Shown here: positions 34,817 through 45,899 of the stretch, piece by piece
Position numbering within the stretch: the first letter of the stretch is position 1
How the letters are laid out: each line of letters opens with the position of its first letter
Assembly (NCBI GenBank): GCA_013423325.1
Contig: BLJB01000064.1
Location: forward strand, 372,001-436,000
From: Usnea hakonensis
Taxonomy: Eukaryota > Ascomycota > Lecanoromycetes > Lecanorales > Parmeliaceae
Length of the DNA: 64,000 nucleotides
Direction of reading: 5' to 3'
Position numbers and translations under genes: made by a program
The notes under the pieces: generated by a model
Database searches by the model: none
Seen by the model: the letters and a program-made list of their open reading frames with translations, nothing else
What the model was told of the DNA's origin: nothing

Positions 34817-35496
34817 TGTGAATAATCAAGTGAGGGGGGGGGGGCAACAAGTCCGACGCTAGTGTGAGAAAGCTTTAATTCTTTCAAGTAATGTCTCAGG
34901 AATGTGCAGTGTGTTGTCTCAATATCAGTCAATTCTTCCCAATAGAGTAAGGCTGTAACGAAGTGCGACGCGAAGAATGCCAAGACATCTTTTTTCAAAA
35001 TCTCGCTCGGGAGTCGGGAATTGTGAAGAGCTTTATCTAGAATCATGAATAGCGCTAATTCGACGCTAGTGTCTAGGCGGCATAAAGTTGTCGATCATCT
35101 AAAATTTGCAGTTGCAGGCATCAATTTTAAACTCTCTTTTCCTTCCCCCTTCCTTCTGCAGTGTTGAATGATGATAGAGCAACGCTTGATGGCTGTCATG
35201 GAACTTGCCTTTCAATATGGGCTTGATGAAGGATGTCTTGGTAGTCTTTCTCTGAAGCCTCCATTTCGCTGATGGTTTCAGCAAGGATGCCAGATCACCT
35301 TCATGGGTTCGCCATATGGTCGATGATGGTAAAATTTACTTGATCTAATCTGACAACACTATACTACGAGCTGTAACTTCATGCGCTTGGATATTGGTCT
35401 GTCAAAGTACGTTCCATTTTATCCGAGACGGCTTTTAATACGCGCTCAAGCTCTGGGTTTTAGGCGGGCATATACATGGGCAATGAAGAGACTTCT
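34817..35496. other. Intergenic with an 11-G run
   Basis: Upstream region of NC2 alpha. A run of 11 G lies at 34834-34844, 18 bases before the start codon, i.e. C-rich in the transcript leader. The 150-codon minus frame at 34594-35046 overlaps this leader and is rejected. Confidence 0.5.
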
Positions 35497-36653
35497 TCAT
35501 CGCCAGAAGCCATGTACACCACTTTCATCCGTAAGATCATCTCCAAGCTCTGCATACTTCTTGATCATCCTATCCATATCCAGAGGCTCAAAGAAAGGGT
35601 TTCCATCCCCGTCAAGCACCTCAGGCACATTGTCATCTTCATCGAGCCCTTCGAATGCAGTACTTAGGATTTCTCTCTTTGCCTCTAGCTCGCCTTGATC
35701 CTCGTCATTCGATCTACTCATGGTCATGGCCTTTGCAATACCGCCCTGTTCCCGTGACCGTGAGCATGTAATTCTCTCAAAAGAACATCTCCTTCTGGGT
35801 AGAGACATACTTGTGTAAGCACAGGTAAAGGTGCTCTTGCGTCGCCAAACTTCGACACCTGCTGCAACATTACTTTGTAGTGCCGGTCAGTCTCCAATGG
35901 GGAAGACTTCCCCAAGAGCAATTGTGACCGACTTTGGTCGATCAGCTGATATTTCCATGCGCCTCCTCCCTCGTAGGACAGTCCTTTCTCTGCCAACAAA
36001 GCCTTCACAACTTCGTCGAGCAATGCGTAGACTTCTGCCATAGATGCTTTGAGAGGCAAATTGACCTCCAACATATGACTTCGTCCTTTGGTAGATGAAG
36101 CTACTTCTATCAGAACAACTACAAAGTTTTCCTTAGGCGGCGGCTCATTGAGCTCGACTAGCTGCACAATCTTTTGATTAAGGCTCTTGTGTTGAAGCTC
36201 ATGCTTAGGTACACCAGCAGCTATCAGCTGCTGGCTGACATTTCTCTCAGTGCTCGCTAAAAGAGGCTTAGCCTGGTCCATGAGCACTTTGCGTTGATGG
36301 AGCTGAACGAAGCTTTTGTGTGTTTCTTGCATGGCTGCGACGAGCGTAGCACGGTCATCGGCTGGAATTCCCGAATTGGAATCTGTGTTGAACGGTCTGA
36401 ATATTTCTGAAGGGTCGGGAAAGTTCATTGTGAGGCCAAGTTCACCCTGCAGTTGGGCTTGCTCTTGTTGCCACAGGATAACATGGCGCATGTCTAATAC
36501 TCTGCCGCCCTGCATATCTGGCGTGACTGGTATCGTAGGGGTATTCATGACTTCATAATGTGCAGGGTTGAGGGTGCTGAGTGAGTTGTTGATGTTGATG
36601 CGTCTTGGTTTGTCATGAGACGGGCCAAAGGTTGAGGCTTCGCCGTCATTCAT
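35497..36653 (-). CDS. Conserved-looking protein of unknown function, 363 residues
   Basis: Two exons (35811-36653, 35497-35745) join in phase 0 across a GTATGT...GAACAG intron. The start at 36653 (MNDGEASTFGP) is preferred; the frame remains open with another ATG at 36707. The protein is soluble, with no signal or membrane helix. It has helical segments (ILWQQEQAQLQGELGL, ATLVAAMQETHKSFVQLHQR) and a well-formed beta/alpha stretch (NFVVVLIEVAS then MLEVNLPLKASMAEVYALLD). The C-terminus is acidic (STAFEGLDEDDNVPEVLDGD) and ends in a Trp-Arg dipeptide. I do not recognise the family. It sits among housekeeping genes, with balanced composition and a typical intron, so it is very likely real. Confidence 0.78.
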
Positions 36654-37281
36654 CCTCTCTGAATAACGGCAGGAATGCCAGTACTTCAATATACAATACC
36701 TATGCAAGACACAGTCTTGTGCGCTCGATCAGTTGAAGTCAGAGGACAGGACGAGCAATTTCCCGGGAAATTCTTAATGGTGCACGCTAGCTCCTTCTCT
36801 CAGCTTCGCGCATATTCTTCAGTCTCACTAGTCTTCATCGCCGTTTCCATACAGTCACAGCTTCATGTTGCCTTGCGCATATACTGCTACAAAAGCCGGT
36901 AGTGCATTATGTGCGGGGCGCAATTGTAGAATGTAGAGGGCATCAGAGACGAACAGTGTTGAACGGAAAACGCGAGCGTGAACGGTCTAGAGCTTTCGTT
37001 ATAAGCCTATTCATCTTCTAGGCCCCCCAATAAAAACTGTCAGTCCTCTTTTACGATCTCCTATAAACAAAACGCCATGCTGCATGGTTGTGTGTTGATA
37101 CAGAGCTCTCAAAAAGAGCACATCCTTGGGAGTGAAGAATTTGAGCCAGCAGGCCCGCCAGAAGACCGATATATATGCACCCACGCAAGACGAAACGCTA
37201 AGAGTCAAATGCAGGAGAACCATAACAAATCTCCGATCGCGGTGGTATAATTTAAGCATTTGTGATGTCGTAGCACACAGC
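36654..37281. other. Intergenic, nothing recognised
   Basis: About 630 bp: promoter of the unknown gene and the 3' side of TIM23. No repeat or RNA gene seen. Confidence 0.5.
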
Positions 37282-38025
37282 TTAAAATATCGTCTTTCTT
37301 GTCAGCTGTAGCACAAAATGGTCAGCCGCGCTTGTCCAGCGATCAGAAACTAAGAGACTTACAGCCCACACTCCCGCTGCTGAAGCCACCAGCCCTCCAC
37401 TAATCATCATCGGCCTTGCTCCTTTCGTACTCTTGAACAGCATCCCACTCAGCGCCCCAGCCACAATACTATTAACACTATCATGCCTCCCCCTGTAATA
37501 GCCAATTGTCGAATTTATTCCATTGTAGACCATAGCAATCACCCCAGCGCTGTTTCCCAAGAAAGGTCCCCTCCTCGTCATACTATTCAGTACACTATTC
37601 AGCCTCAGCTTCGGCGGCGCCGATGCCGGAGATTTCCGCAGTCCTTCGACCATGCCCCACGTTCCTCCCAGTGTAAGAGCGGAGAGATATGTGACACCAG
37701 TACCGTAGCAGAGATCATCGGACCAGCCGCGAGAGGGTAGCGCTGACTGGGAGCCTGGCAGGTCGGAGAGGGCGGATTCGTCGAGGGTGAGGTAGTCAAG
37801 GGTATCTTGGTTTAGGCCCGCGAGAGGGTGAAGCCGAGATGGGTCTGGCAGCGCTGCGGTATCGAGAAATGAGGAGACATCCTGCGCTGAGGTGGGGTCG
37901 AAGGCCGTGGGCTGGAAGGTGCTACTGGGCGTTGAGGATGAGGATGATGATGGGTCGTGGGAGGAGGAACCAGATGGGGGGGACGACGAGGATTTTTGAC
38001 CAGTCAGGGTGCCCCAGAGCGACAT
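37282..38025 (-). CDS. TIM23: TIM23, mitochondrial inner-membrane translocase channel subunit
   Basis: Two exons (37363-38025, 37282-37305) code 228 residues. The N-terminal half is Ser-rich and faces the intermembrane space in this family, with LAGLNQDTLDYLTLDE as the presequence-receptor-like segment. The C-terminal half has the Tim17/22/23 fold: DDLCYGTGVTYLSALTLGG, FLGNSAGVIAMVYNGINS, YRGRHDSVNSIVAGALSGML and a last helix ending AGVWA. The second exon encodes only LTRKTIF; without splicing the protein would read on for about 25 residues with VSLLVSDRW. Tim23 imports presequence proteins. The gene diverges from Trm732 across 245 bp. Confidence 0.93.
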   Translation of the reverse strand: MSLWGTLTGQKSSSSPPSGSSSHDPSSSSSSTPSSTFQPTAFDPTSAQDVSSFLDTAALPDPSRLHPLAGLNQDTLDYLTLDESALSDLPGSQSALPSRGWSDDLCYGTGVTYLSALTLGGTWGMVEGLRKSPASAPPKLRLNSVLNSMTRRGPFLGNSAGVIAMVYNGINSTIGYYRGRHDSVNSIVAGALSGMLFKSTKGARPMMISGGLVASAAGVWAVSLLVSDRWTSAADHFVLQLTRKTIF

Positions 38026-38270
38026 TTTGGCGAATTGAGAATATGGAGGAAGCTGAAGTTTGTTGCTGGTGGAGGACTTAGAGCTATCGAGTGAGAGGCC
38101 AAAAAATGTTCAAGGTCCATGATGGCGTTGTCGGCAGACTTGCCTATCTTGGAATAGACTTTTACTCATAATTTTCCAGCACAGATGATGTTTGATTTTG
38201 TATTTTGGAAGAGTGAAGGCTACTCTGGACGTGAAAGCCTGATACTCGTACTTGGTGATATTTCTTGCCC
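38026..38270. promoter_or_regulatory. Shared divergent promoter, TIM23 / Trm732
   Basis: 245 bp separate the divergent start codons of two conserved genes, so they share an intergenic control region. No specific motif was recognised. Confidence 0.55.
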
Positions 38271-41200
38271 ATGCGTACAATGGAACTCGGCGAAGAAGAC
38301 GAATTCCAGCATCTCATCGATGGTGGCAAGGGAAACAAAACAATTTTATCTGAGCATGCACTCCGACAGTTGACCAAAACATTACCAGCACATATTCCAA
38401 ATAATGCGGACCGTCTCGAGGAGGCTGCCTTTCGGTATGACTCCTGCGATAAGGCCGAGAAAGTCAACTAATGGGGCACCAAGGCATACAGAGTCTCTGT
38501 TGCAAGACCTTTTACAGACCGCTAGCTCAACAGAGCTTTCTCTCAAACACGGGGCTATTGCCCTGAATGCTCTTTGTGGCTTTCTTGAGCAGTGTAGTAC
38601 CTCTTCAGAATATCGAATCAAAGCTCTTTCGTATAAGGCGGGGACATGGATACGATCTTTCAGCATCTTCATTACAAGATCAGCTAACAACAAACCCAAG
38701 CCTCTGAGGTGGCTGCTAGTGACATTAGGGCGCCTGATAGCAAGTCATCCTGTAGACGCAGACAAAGACTTGTTGCTTGGGACTGCTATTTGTACTGTTA
38801 GCCGAACCCTCCGCAAGGAACATGACACTGCAGATGTTAAGCCTGCAATACAAGTATTGGAGTACTTCCTTACCAAAGGTCTCATAAGTGCTGCTGAAAT
38901 TGCTCAAATCAAAAAGCCAGAAGATTTGAGGAATTCTCGGAATTCGTCAGTGAACAAGGACAACCAGAGTCATGATACGCAGTCTGTAAAGGAGTTCGCA
39001 CTCAGTGCGTTGGAGTGGGTGCAGTATCCCGATTGCGCTCCAGCTGTGGGACGTTTCTTGCCTTTGTTTTTCAATTCCCTTGAAGAGAGCCAGAGTAATA
39101 GCGCCGTCCACTTCTCGGAAGAAGCTTTGAGACCATTATGGATATTCCCTGTGAAGCAATACTTGGAGCGGCACCAGGGACTCTTGGAAGTCTCTGGTAT
39201 ACACGTGCTACCAGGTTTGCTCCGCATGGGCCCCACTCATGTGAACGCTTTCTTGAAAATACTGCCATTTGAAGACATCCAGCGGGGGAACATAGGTTTT
39301 AGTAGTATCCCAGACATACAACTATGCTTACTTGTGGCAAAGACAGCTGAAGATCCTGGGCTCAAGAAATACTTTAGTCAGCGGCACAGCCGTCTACTTG
39401 ACGCGGAAGGCCTTGGGATCAGTCTCCTTGAACATTCCTCTTCAGATGTGAGAATTGCCGCCCTCTCACTCCTGCTTTCTTCTTCGGCTTCTGCAAAACC
39501 ATTCTCGAGACGGGTACTTCGTCGTGTGCGGCAATGCATACCTCACTTTCATGTTGAAGTCAATCCAAAGCCGCGTAATGAATTCATCGCATTAATGAAG
39601 AAGTTATGCATGAGAATTCGAGCCGCTTCTATCTCTTTATTAAGGTGCGGCCAAGATCCACACACTTTCAATGGGGAGCAAGCAGCCACTCCAGCCTCAC
39701 GGGTTGCAAGCATTAATTGCGAACAGCCCGTGAGTTCGATGGATACCATGGAACAAGCAATGGATGACGTACCACGAGTCCTGGAAGAGCACTTAGCTTT
39801 TCGAAATTGGTACATGGTTTTTCTGCTTCGGGAGCTGCACCCAAATGCGTCATATCAGAGCCATATCACGGCACTTAAGGTACTAGAATGCTTGATGAGA
39901 CAAGACTGCGCTTGTCGTAATTCATCGATGAAAGGCCACCAGGACTACAGTGATTCTTTGAATGAACACCTACCCAAAGGCTTGTTCTTAAGGCCCCTCA
40001 CAGAGTTGTTGCTAGACCCCTTTGATGATGTCCGCCAATTTGCAGATACAGTGTTAAGTCTTTACCTTACCACAAGTCCAAGTCCTCGAATAAGTAAATC
40101 AACAGGGGGAGTGGAAAACAAAGTAGGCTTAGTTGACCAGAAAGCGAGGAATCAAGCCGATAATGAGGTAGACCAACCCACTGTCAATCAATCAATACTT
40201 TCCGCCCTGAACAAAGCCGAGAAAATAGCCGGGCTCACAGGCCGAGCAGATCATGCAGACGGCTTCGGAAGACTAATTGATATCCTGTACGAAACTGCTG
40301 GTACTACAGCGAAGCCCGCTAGGTGGCACCAGAGCTGTTATTCGATAGTGGACCACCTTCTGTCAACAGTTGAAGAAGAGGTCGATATTGCCAAAGAAGA
40401 CCTACTGATTGCCGTCAGTAGTAAGCCCCTTCACGGACGTCTGATTGCTCTGAGGTAAGATGCCTTTGTTCCTTCAGAATCTCCACAGATGCTGAAGGAG
40501 TATATCCAGGTACATAATTAGTCGTACCAACTACGTGGAGGCAATCGACGTATCTCTGGATGAATGGAAAGGCTTCGATAGGAGACTATCTTCTATTTGC
40601 TCTGGAATCTGGGAGATAGTAAAAGATGTCCTCTGCTTCGATGCTCCAGAGGGTCATGATGTCAGCGACGACTTCAATGAGCAAGACGTGGGGACCAAAG
40701 ATGTACTTTCATTCTGCTGGCGTGCCTTAAAAGAATCAAGGTCCACCGAAACACCACCAACACGAAACCTGGTCCTTTGCTGACTTTTTTTTTTTCAGTT
40801 TACTGATGCACGCAATGGTCACGAACATTGACTATACTCCTTTATCTCTACGAGAGAATAGTGATTATGAAGGCTATCACAGGTTCGGACACCAAGCTTT
40901 TACCCAGCTAGCTGAGCTGCGCCATCGGGGAGCTTTCTCTACAGTCTCGCAGACCTTTGCGGCCTGCTGCCAAAGGTGTGCTCGCTCATCCCAACTGGTC
41001 TTTCGAGAATATCCCAAGACTTGGTATAAGGTTGGTTGACTTGCGAGAGCCTTAAGCACATGGAAGCTCACGGATGTTAGCTTGCGTTGAAGATTATTGA
41101 GGACAATGCTTCTTCACTGACGAGAAGGTCTGCCGGCATACCGGCTATAATCACTGGCGTACTCGCCGCCTGTGTAGGGGAACAATTCTTTGACGATGTT

Positions 41201-43636
41201 GTTCTCGAGCTGCAAGTAATGGCAAAAGAACCTACTGGGACTGATCTTGGGTACCTGCCTCAAGTGCACGCGCTAAATTGTCTCAAAGATATTTTTACCG
41301 ATGCGCGCTTTGGGCTCTGTATAGAGATCTACGTTGCCGATGGGCTAGAAATCGCTGCTTCGTGCCTCGAAAGCCATATGTATGCTCACCTTTTGGTTCT
41401 GCAGAGGCACAAGATAAAGTCTGACGCGATTACAGATGGAACATACGTAATTGCGGCCTAATGCTCTTCAAAGCTTTGCTAAAGCGTCTGAACGGTGGGA
41501 CTGATACGTCATCCACAAAAGCCTCCAGCTCACATCGCCGATTCTCGCAACTAACATACCAAAAATACGCCAACCTACCCAATCTTCTACTGAGACTACT
41601 TCATCCCACACCAGCAAAACAGGCCAGCAGTAGAGATCCTCACCCAATGATACAAGCTCATAAGGTATTTCCTGCCCTTGAGGTTATCGAAAGGTCCGGT
41701 ATATCTCCCCAACACCGGGGCCCATTTCTTGATGCCCTGCATTGCTATAACATGTCGCCCGACTGGTCGATCCGAGAGAAAGCCGCAAAAGCTCTAAGCT
41801 TGATTGTGGACGAAGGAAGCATCGTAGAGGAAGTCAGGAGCTTGCTCGCGTCCAACTCGAAATCACAAAATGAGTTGCATGGAAGACTCTTTCGTCTGCG
41901 ATTCTTACTTGCTCGTAATGAAGCTCCATTATTTGGCGAGTTACTCAGTAAGTAGCAGTCACTTTGCATTTGCGCAAATGGCTAAGTGCCATGATAGGCA
42001 CATATGAAGCGATTCCACCCATATTAGAAGACTCATTTGAGACTTTGGCTATAGAAAATGCTTGCCCGATTACCGCCGCAGCATTTCTTAACGTTATAGT
42101 AGATTTGTTCGTTGTCTTGATTTCATCAAATAGTAAGTCCCATCTGCACTCGAGCTGCTGCGTACTTAGAACAATTGCAGGCGAAAAAGCGGAGTCTTGC
42201 TCGTTGCTAGTTCTAGGATTGGGAAAAAAATTTACCACAAGGTCTCCCGGTTCGGATCTTCAGAGGAGCCCTTTGATGCGTTGCATGAATCTAGCTAATT
42301 ATGTGCATGGTCTGAAGAGTCGACAAAAGAATATCTGTAGTCCCAGTACTCACTATCCATTCTCAAAAGCCGAAACGGACGCGCTTCGGGCGGTGAATAT
42401 GGCATTACAAAATATGTCGGATGAGAATGACTTGGCTGTCCTACGTTTCTGTTCTGCTCGTGAGCTTCGCTGGACTTCAGATATATGGCAATGCTCGGAG
42501 GCAGCTGTCGAGAGAATTTCGAAGAATAGCCGGCAGTTTGATTACACCCTCGCCTTACACGGTTACACTCTTGGAGAACGTTATGCGCGTAAAATCGCTT
42601 ATACTGATGTCCAAGCATGGATTCTTCTGCTTTACGAAGCAGGAGGTGAACACTCTGTAAGTCCCTGAGACTGGTGCACAGATGACTCGCTGAATCAGCA
42701 TGCTAGGATCTTCGTACCAGGACAGCAGCAATTTTCTCCATAAGAGCTTTTTTTGACGGCTTACTGGACCAAGATTTCCAAGTATTTACGGATCTTCGGA
42801 TGCTCGGAGTCTATCTGGCGCTCTATGACAGCCTTGTAGATGACGATGAAGATGTCCGAGACCAAGGAGCAAGAGTCGCTTCGGTGATTATCTCCAACTA
42901 CATGGCCACGGATGGTGGAAACGACACCGCTACCACTTCACTATCCCCACCTGCGGCTAGGAAGAGGTTACTTCGATTTGTGTTCGATAATTACGCAACT
43001 TCAATAAGGCTTTGCGTGGAGAGCGTCCGACGGTTGACCGGTATGGACTCAGCGCCAGGCATCATTTCAGCTGACATGCAAGATGATGGGTCTCAAAGTA
43101 AGCAGGGCAAGTCTGTCCTGCGCCTCCGCCCTGTTGCCGATCTTTCTCTAGAGGCGCGAACTACATCGACGGTAGTTTTCGTTGAAGAAAGACAGAACTT
43201 GTACATTGATGCCGTCAGCGAGGCCGAGAGCTGGGCGAGGCTATTGCTCCAGCTCGATCCTGATGCATGGCCCTTGAGGCTCGCATCTGATTTAGAGATT
43301 TGGTCTGTTGAAGGACTGAAACACATTATCGAGATTCTCCAGGAGGGCGTAGACGGAGCGCTGAGCCTAACTTCAAAACCAGAAGTCTTTACCCTTTTCA
43401 CAAGAGTTTTACAAGCAGCCAAGGTAGTCATTATGCGCTGCGGAATCCATCCGTCTGCAGAAGGAAATGGTGAAGAGCATGTGTGTATCAGGCTGTTGGA
43501 GAAGCTTCTAGATTTAGGCAGATCAAGGCAGTTGCACGATCTCCTACTTTATCGGATTGAGATGATATTGGAGGAGATTAGCCAGTCGCCGCGCTCAAAT
43601 TCACGGGTAGCTGCCGAGGTAGAAAGTGGCGTTTAG
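38271..43636 (+). CDS. TRM732: Trm732/THADA-like tRNA 2'-O-methylation factor
   Basis: Nine exons: 38271-38434, 38484-40454, 40522-40740, 40799-41030, 41081-41379, 41436-41947, 41998-42132, 42181-42656 and 42707-43636. They code about 1645 residues of HEAT-like helices. Diagnostic blocks are RTNYVEAIDVSLDEW, VLSFCWRALKES (the DUF2428 core), RRSAGIPAIITGVL, the segment joined across a splice as ESHIWNIRNCGLMLFKALL, and DSLVDDDEDVRDQGA near the C-terminus. Yeast Trm732 partners Trm7 to methylate ribose at tRNA position 32; THADA is the animal counterpart. All junctions keep frame. The intron at 42133-42180 is a multiple of three with no stop, so retention would be silent to frame. Confidence 0.92.
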
Positions 43637-43651
43637 GGGAATATTAACACA

Positions 43652-44163
43652 ATGGAAAGCAACACTCGATTGCCCCTAGATACCAAATATCTATGCCCAA
43701 GCCTCACAACAAAATCCCTGCATCAACCACAATCCTCCCTCAACACTGCAACTCAAAACGTGAGTTCTTACGCGAACAAACAATACAAACAATACATCCT
43801 GCCCTACCTAACACCTACCTATCAGCTCTCTACAATACCACCCCTCTCCCCCCCCTCCAAGAGAAATCCCCAGCCCAACCCTCATCGCCAGCACCCGTAA
43901 GTCCACCCACTCCCCAAACAATCCCTCAACACCACCCAACTAACCCACCCCACCCCAGCGCCAACCTCTCCCAACACCCACACCCATACCCCACCATGCG
44001 CGGCAACATCGCCATCGCCGTCGTCCTCCTCTGCGTCATTCTCGGCAGCCTAGCCTTCTACTGCACGCTCCGCTTCGCATGCGCCAGGCTCATTGCCAAA
44101 AACGTGGTGCGGCGGAAAGAAACCGTGAACATCGAGCTGGCGCCGCCTTCTTCTACGGCCTGA
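43652..44163 (+). CDS. Probable small single-pass membrane protein
   Basis: Two exons are proposed (43652-43896, 43959-44163), coding 149 residues. The intron is strong: GTAAGT donor, CTAAC branch, CCCCAG acceptor. A Pro/Gln/His-rich region precedes a membrane helix (NIAIAVVLLCVILGSLAFYC), then a basic segment (NVVRRKE). The start lies 15 bases after the Trm732 stop, so the first exon is doubtful; translation could instead begin at 43996 (MRGNIAIAV). Composition is strongly C-rich on the plus strand. No family recognised. The helix plus well-formed intron argue for a gene here. Confidence 0.45.
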
Positions 44164-44792
44164 GAAGGGGCGAGGCAAGGGGGGAAATGTAAAGGGAATG
44201 GATGAGGGGTTGAATTGGGGGTTGGTTGTGTTTGATTTGGGGGATTTACAGCTAGCTGACTGAGGTAGCGAGCGCTCGATAGGGGAAAACAAAACATTTT
44301 TTCCATCACCATTTGTGTCTAGTCCTGTAATGATGAGGGGGAGGAGGAAAAGGGGAGGTGGGGTCTTGGACGTCACATGTCCGCCGGCGAGAAAAGAAAA
44401 GGAGGTAGGTATGTTTCACAACGGCTGAACGGCCTGCATGTAGTATAGCGCATGCATCAACTCTCTACCCAAACGCGTTTCAGTATAAAACATTTCCTCG
44501 GAAAATTCAACTCGATTCAATTAATTACACGTCAAACCCTCTCCTATATTTCTAGCTAATGGCGAATGATTGTCAACGACAGACACACCAAGTCGTGACA
44601 AACCCCTCCCCGTCATAATCTCAATCGCCCGCCTGTCCAGCAGCACCAACACGCCCACCCCATCTTAGACCGCCAAACCCAACAATAACAATCAACTCAT
44701 CCGTCCGTCTCACGAATCCCAACCACCAAAAAAACCTCCCACAACGCGCAAACCGCGACGACGACGACGACAACAACGAACGAACAAACAAC
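44164..44792. other. Intergenic, G-rich then CA-rich
   Basis: About 630 bp. The first 250 bases are G-rich, and the last part before 44793 is CAA/CGA-rich, which fits a fungal 5' leader for the next gene. Confidence 0.45.
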
Positions 44793-45347
44793 ATGGCGAC
44801 ATCCTCTCCTCCTCCCCCTCCTCCTCCCCCAGAGAAAGAACCTTCACCCCCAACCACTCGCCCCTCCCCACCCCCCCCACCCTCACCACTCACCAACCCC
44901 ACCCCATCCCTTCTCCCCCCTCCCTCCCCCCCAGCCTTCACCACCCCCCAACAAGCCTCCCTAATAAGCACAACGCTACTCCTCCTCTCGCTCCTCCTCC
45001 TCCTCGTCTCCCTCGTCCTCCGCATCCAGCGCCATCGGAGGTTTCTGTTGGAGGCGTTGGAGTACGGGCCCAGCAGTGATGGGGACAGTGAGGGGCCGGG
45101 ACGGGGATGGGGATGGGGGGAAGGGGTAAGAGGGAGGGGGTGGGTGGTTATGGGAACAGGGAAGAGGATAATAGGAGCAAGAAGAGCAAACGGAGCCACA
45201 ACCACACCCACACCCACCAACAACACAGTCACTGGTTCCACAATCCCCCCCACCCCCTCACCACCACCCTCCTCCCACACACTCTCTTCTCCAAAAACCC
45301 CTCGCCGGCTCACAAACGACAGCGACGGCGGGGCATCGAAGGGTTAG
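44793..45347 (+). CDS. Pro-rich small membrane protein, hypothetical
   Basis: A single exon of 184 residues. An N-terminal proline run (PPPPPPPPEKEPSPP) about 50 residues long precedes a very hydrophobic helix (STTLLLLSLLLLLVSLVL) with flanking Arg (RIQRHRR), then a Gly-rich and a Thr/Pro-rich cytosolic tail. A Kozak-like context (ACAACATGG) supports the start. The opposite strand is also open for 230 codons (44621-45313), because of extreme pyrimidine/purine strand bias. I prefer the plus strand because of the helix plus positive flank and the leader sequence. No family recognised. Confidence 0.5.
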   Translation: MATSSPPPPPPPPEKEPSPPTTRPSPPPPPSPLTNPTPSLLPPPSPPAFTTPQQASLISTTLLLLSLLLLLVSLVLRIQRHRRFLLEALEYGPSSDGDSEGPGRGWGWGEGVRGRGWVVMGTGKRIIGARRANGATTTPTPTNNTVTGSTIPPTPSPPPSSHTLSSPKTPRRLTNDSDGGASKG

Positions 45348-45899
45348 AAGACATCGAGCCCGGTCCTGCTGTGTTGAGGTGTTTATATGAGAGTCGTGTT
45401 GGGGCAGGGGATGGATGGAAGAAGGCGAGTGGGGCTGAGGCTGAGGGTGAGGGTTCTGTTGCGGGGGGGAAAGTGGGAGGTGGGGATGGGGATGGGGTAA
45501 AGAGGGAGGAGTATGAGATGGGGAGGATGGTTCGTTGATGGGCGGAGGAGGACTGGAGGGTAGGAAAGTACGATAGAAAGGCAGGGAAAGACCAAAGCCC
45601 CGCCGCGACCGCCGAAAGAGATGCGGTGGCGGACGGGGGGTTTCTCGAGGCGGAGGATTGAGATGGTACGCCTGTCACATTGGTATGCTTGTTATTGCAT
45701 AATGAATAAAGGTGATAATGAATGCAGATAAAAAATCGCCCCGAGAAGCATTCAAGGTGTACTGCACTGTATGCGGGCTGTCTAGCTTTGCTTTTGCGCT
45801 CCAATTGAAATGGGCCCCCCTCAATGATCATAATTAATGCCAATACAACGGTCTAAAGCCACGTCAACAGCTTCGTCGAACCACCGTTAAGCGCGCCCT
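45348..45899. other. Intergenic, convergent 3' ends
   Basis: Between the stops of the Pro-rich protein and Ubp12. The first 200 bases continue the purine-rich bias; the rest looks like ordinary 3' sequence. No supported gene. Confidence 0.5.

Noticed and set aside
34594..35046. 150-codon minus-strand frame upstream of NC2 alpha
   Set aside because: It overlaps the NC2 alpha coding exon in another frame and its leader; no domain.
44621..45313. 230-codon minus-strand frame in the C-rich patch
   Set aside because: Gly/Arg-rich product explained by the strand composition; the plus-strand frame has a coherent membrane helix and leader, so this is treated as its shadow.
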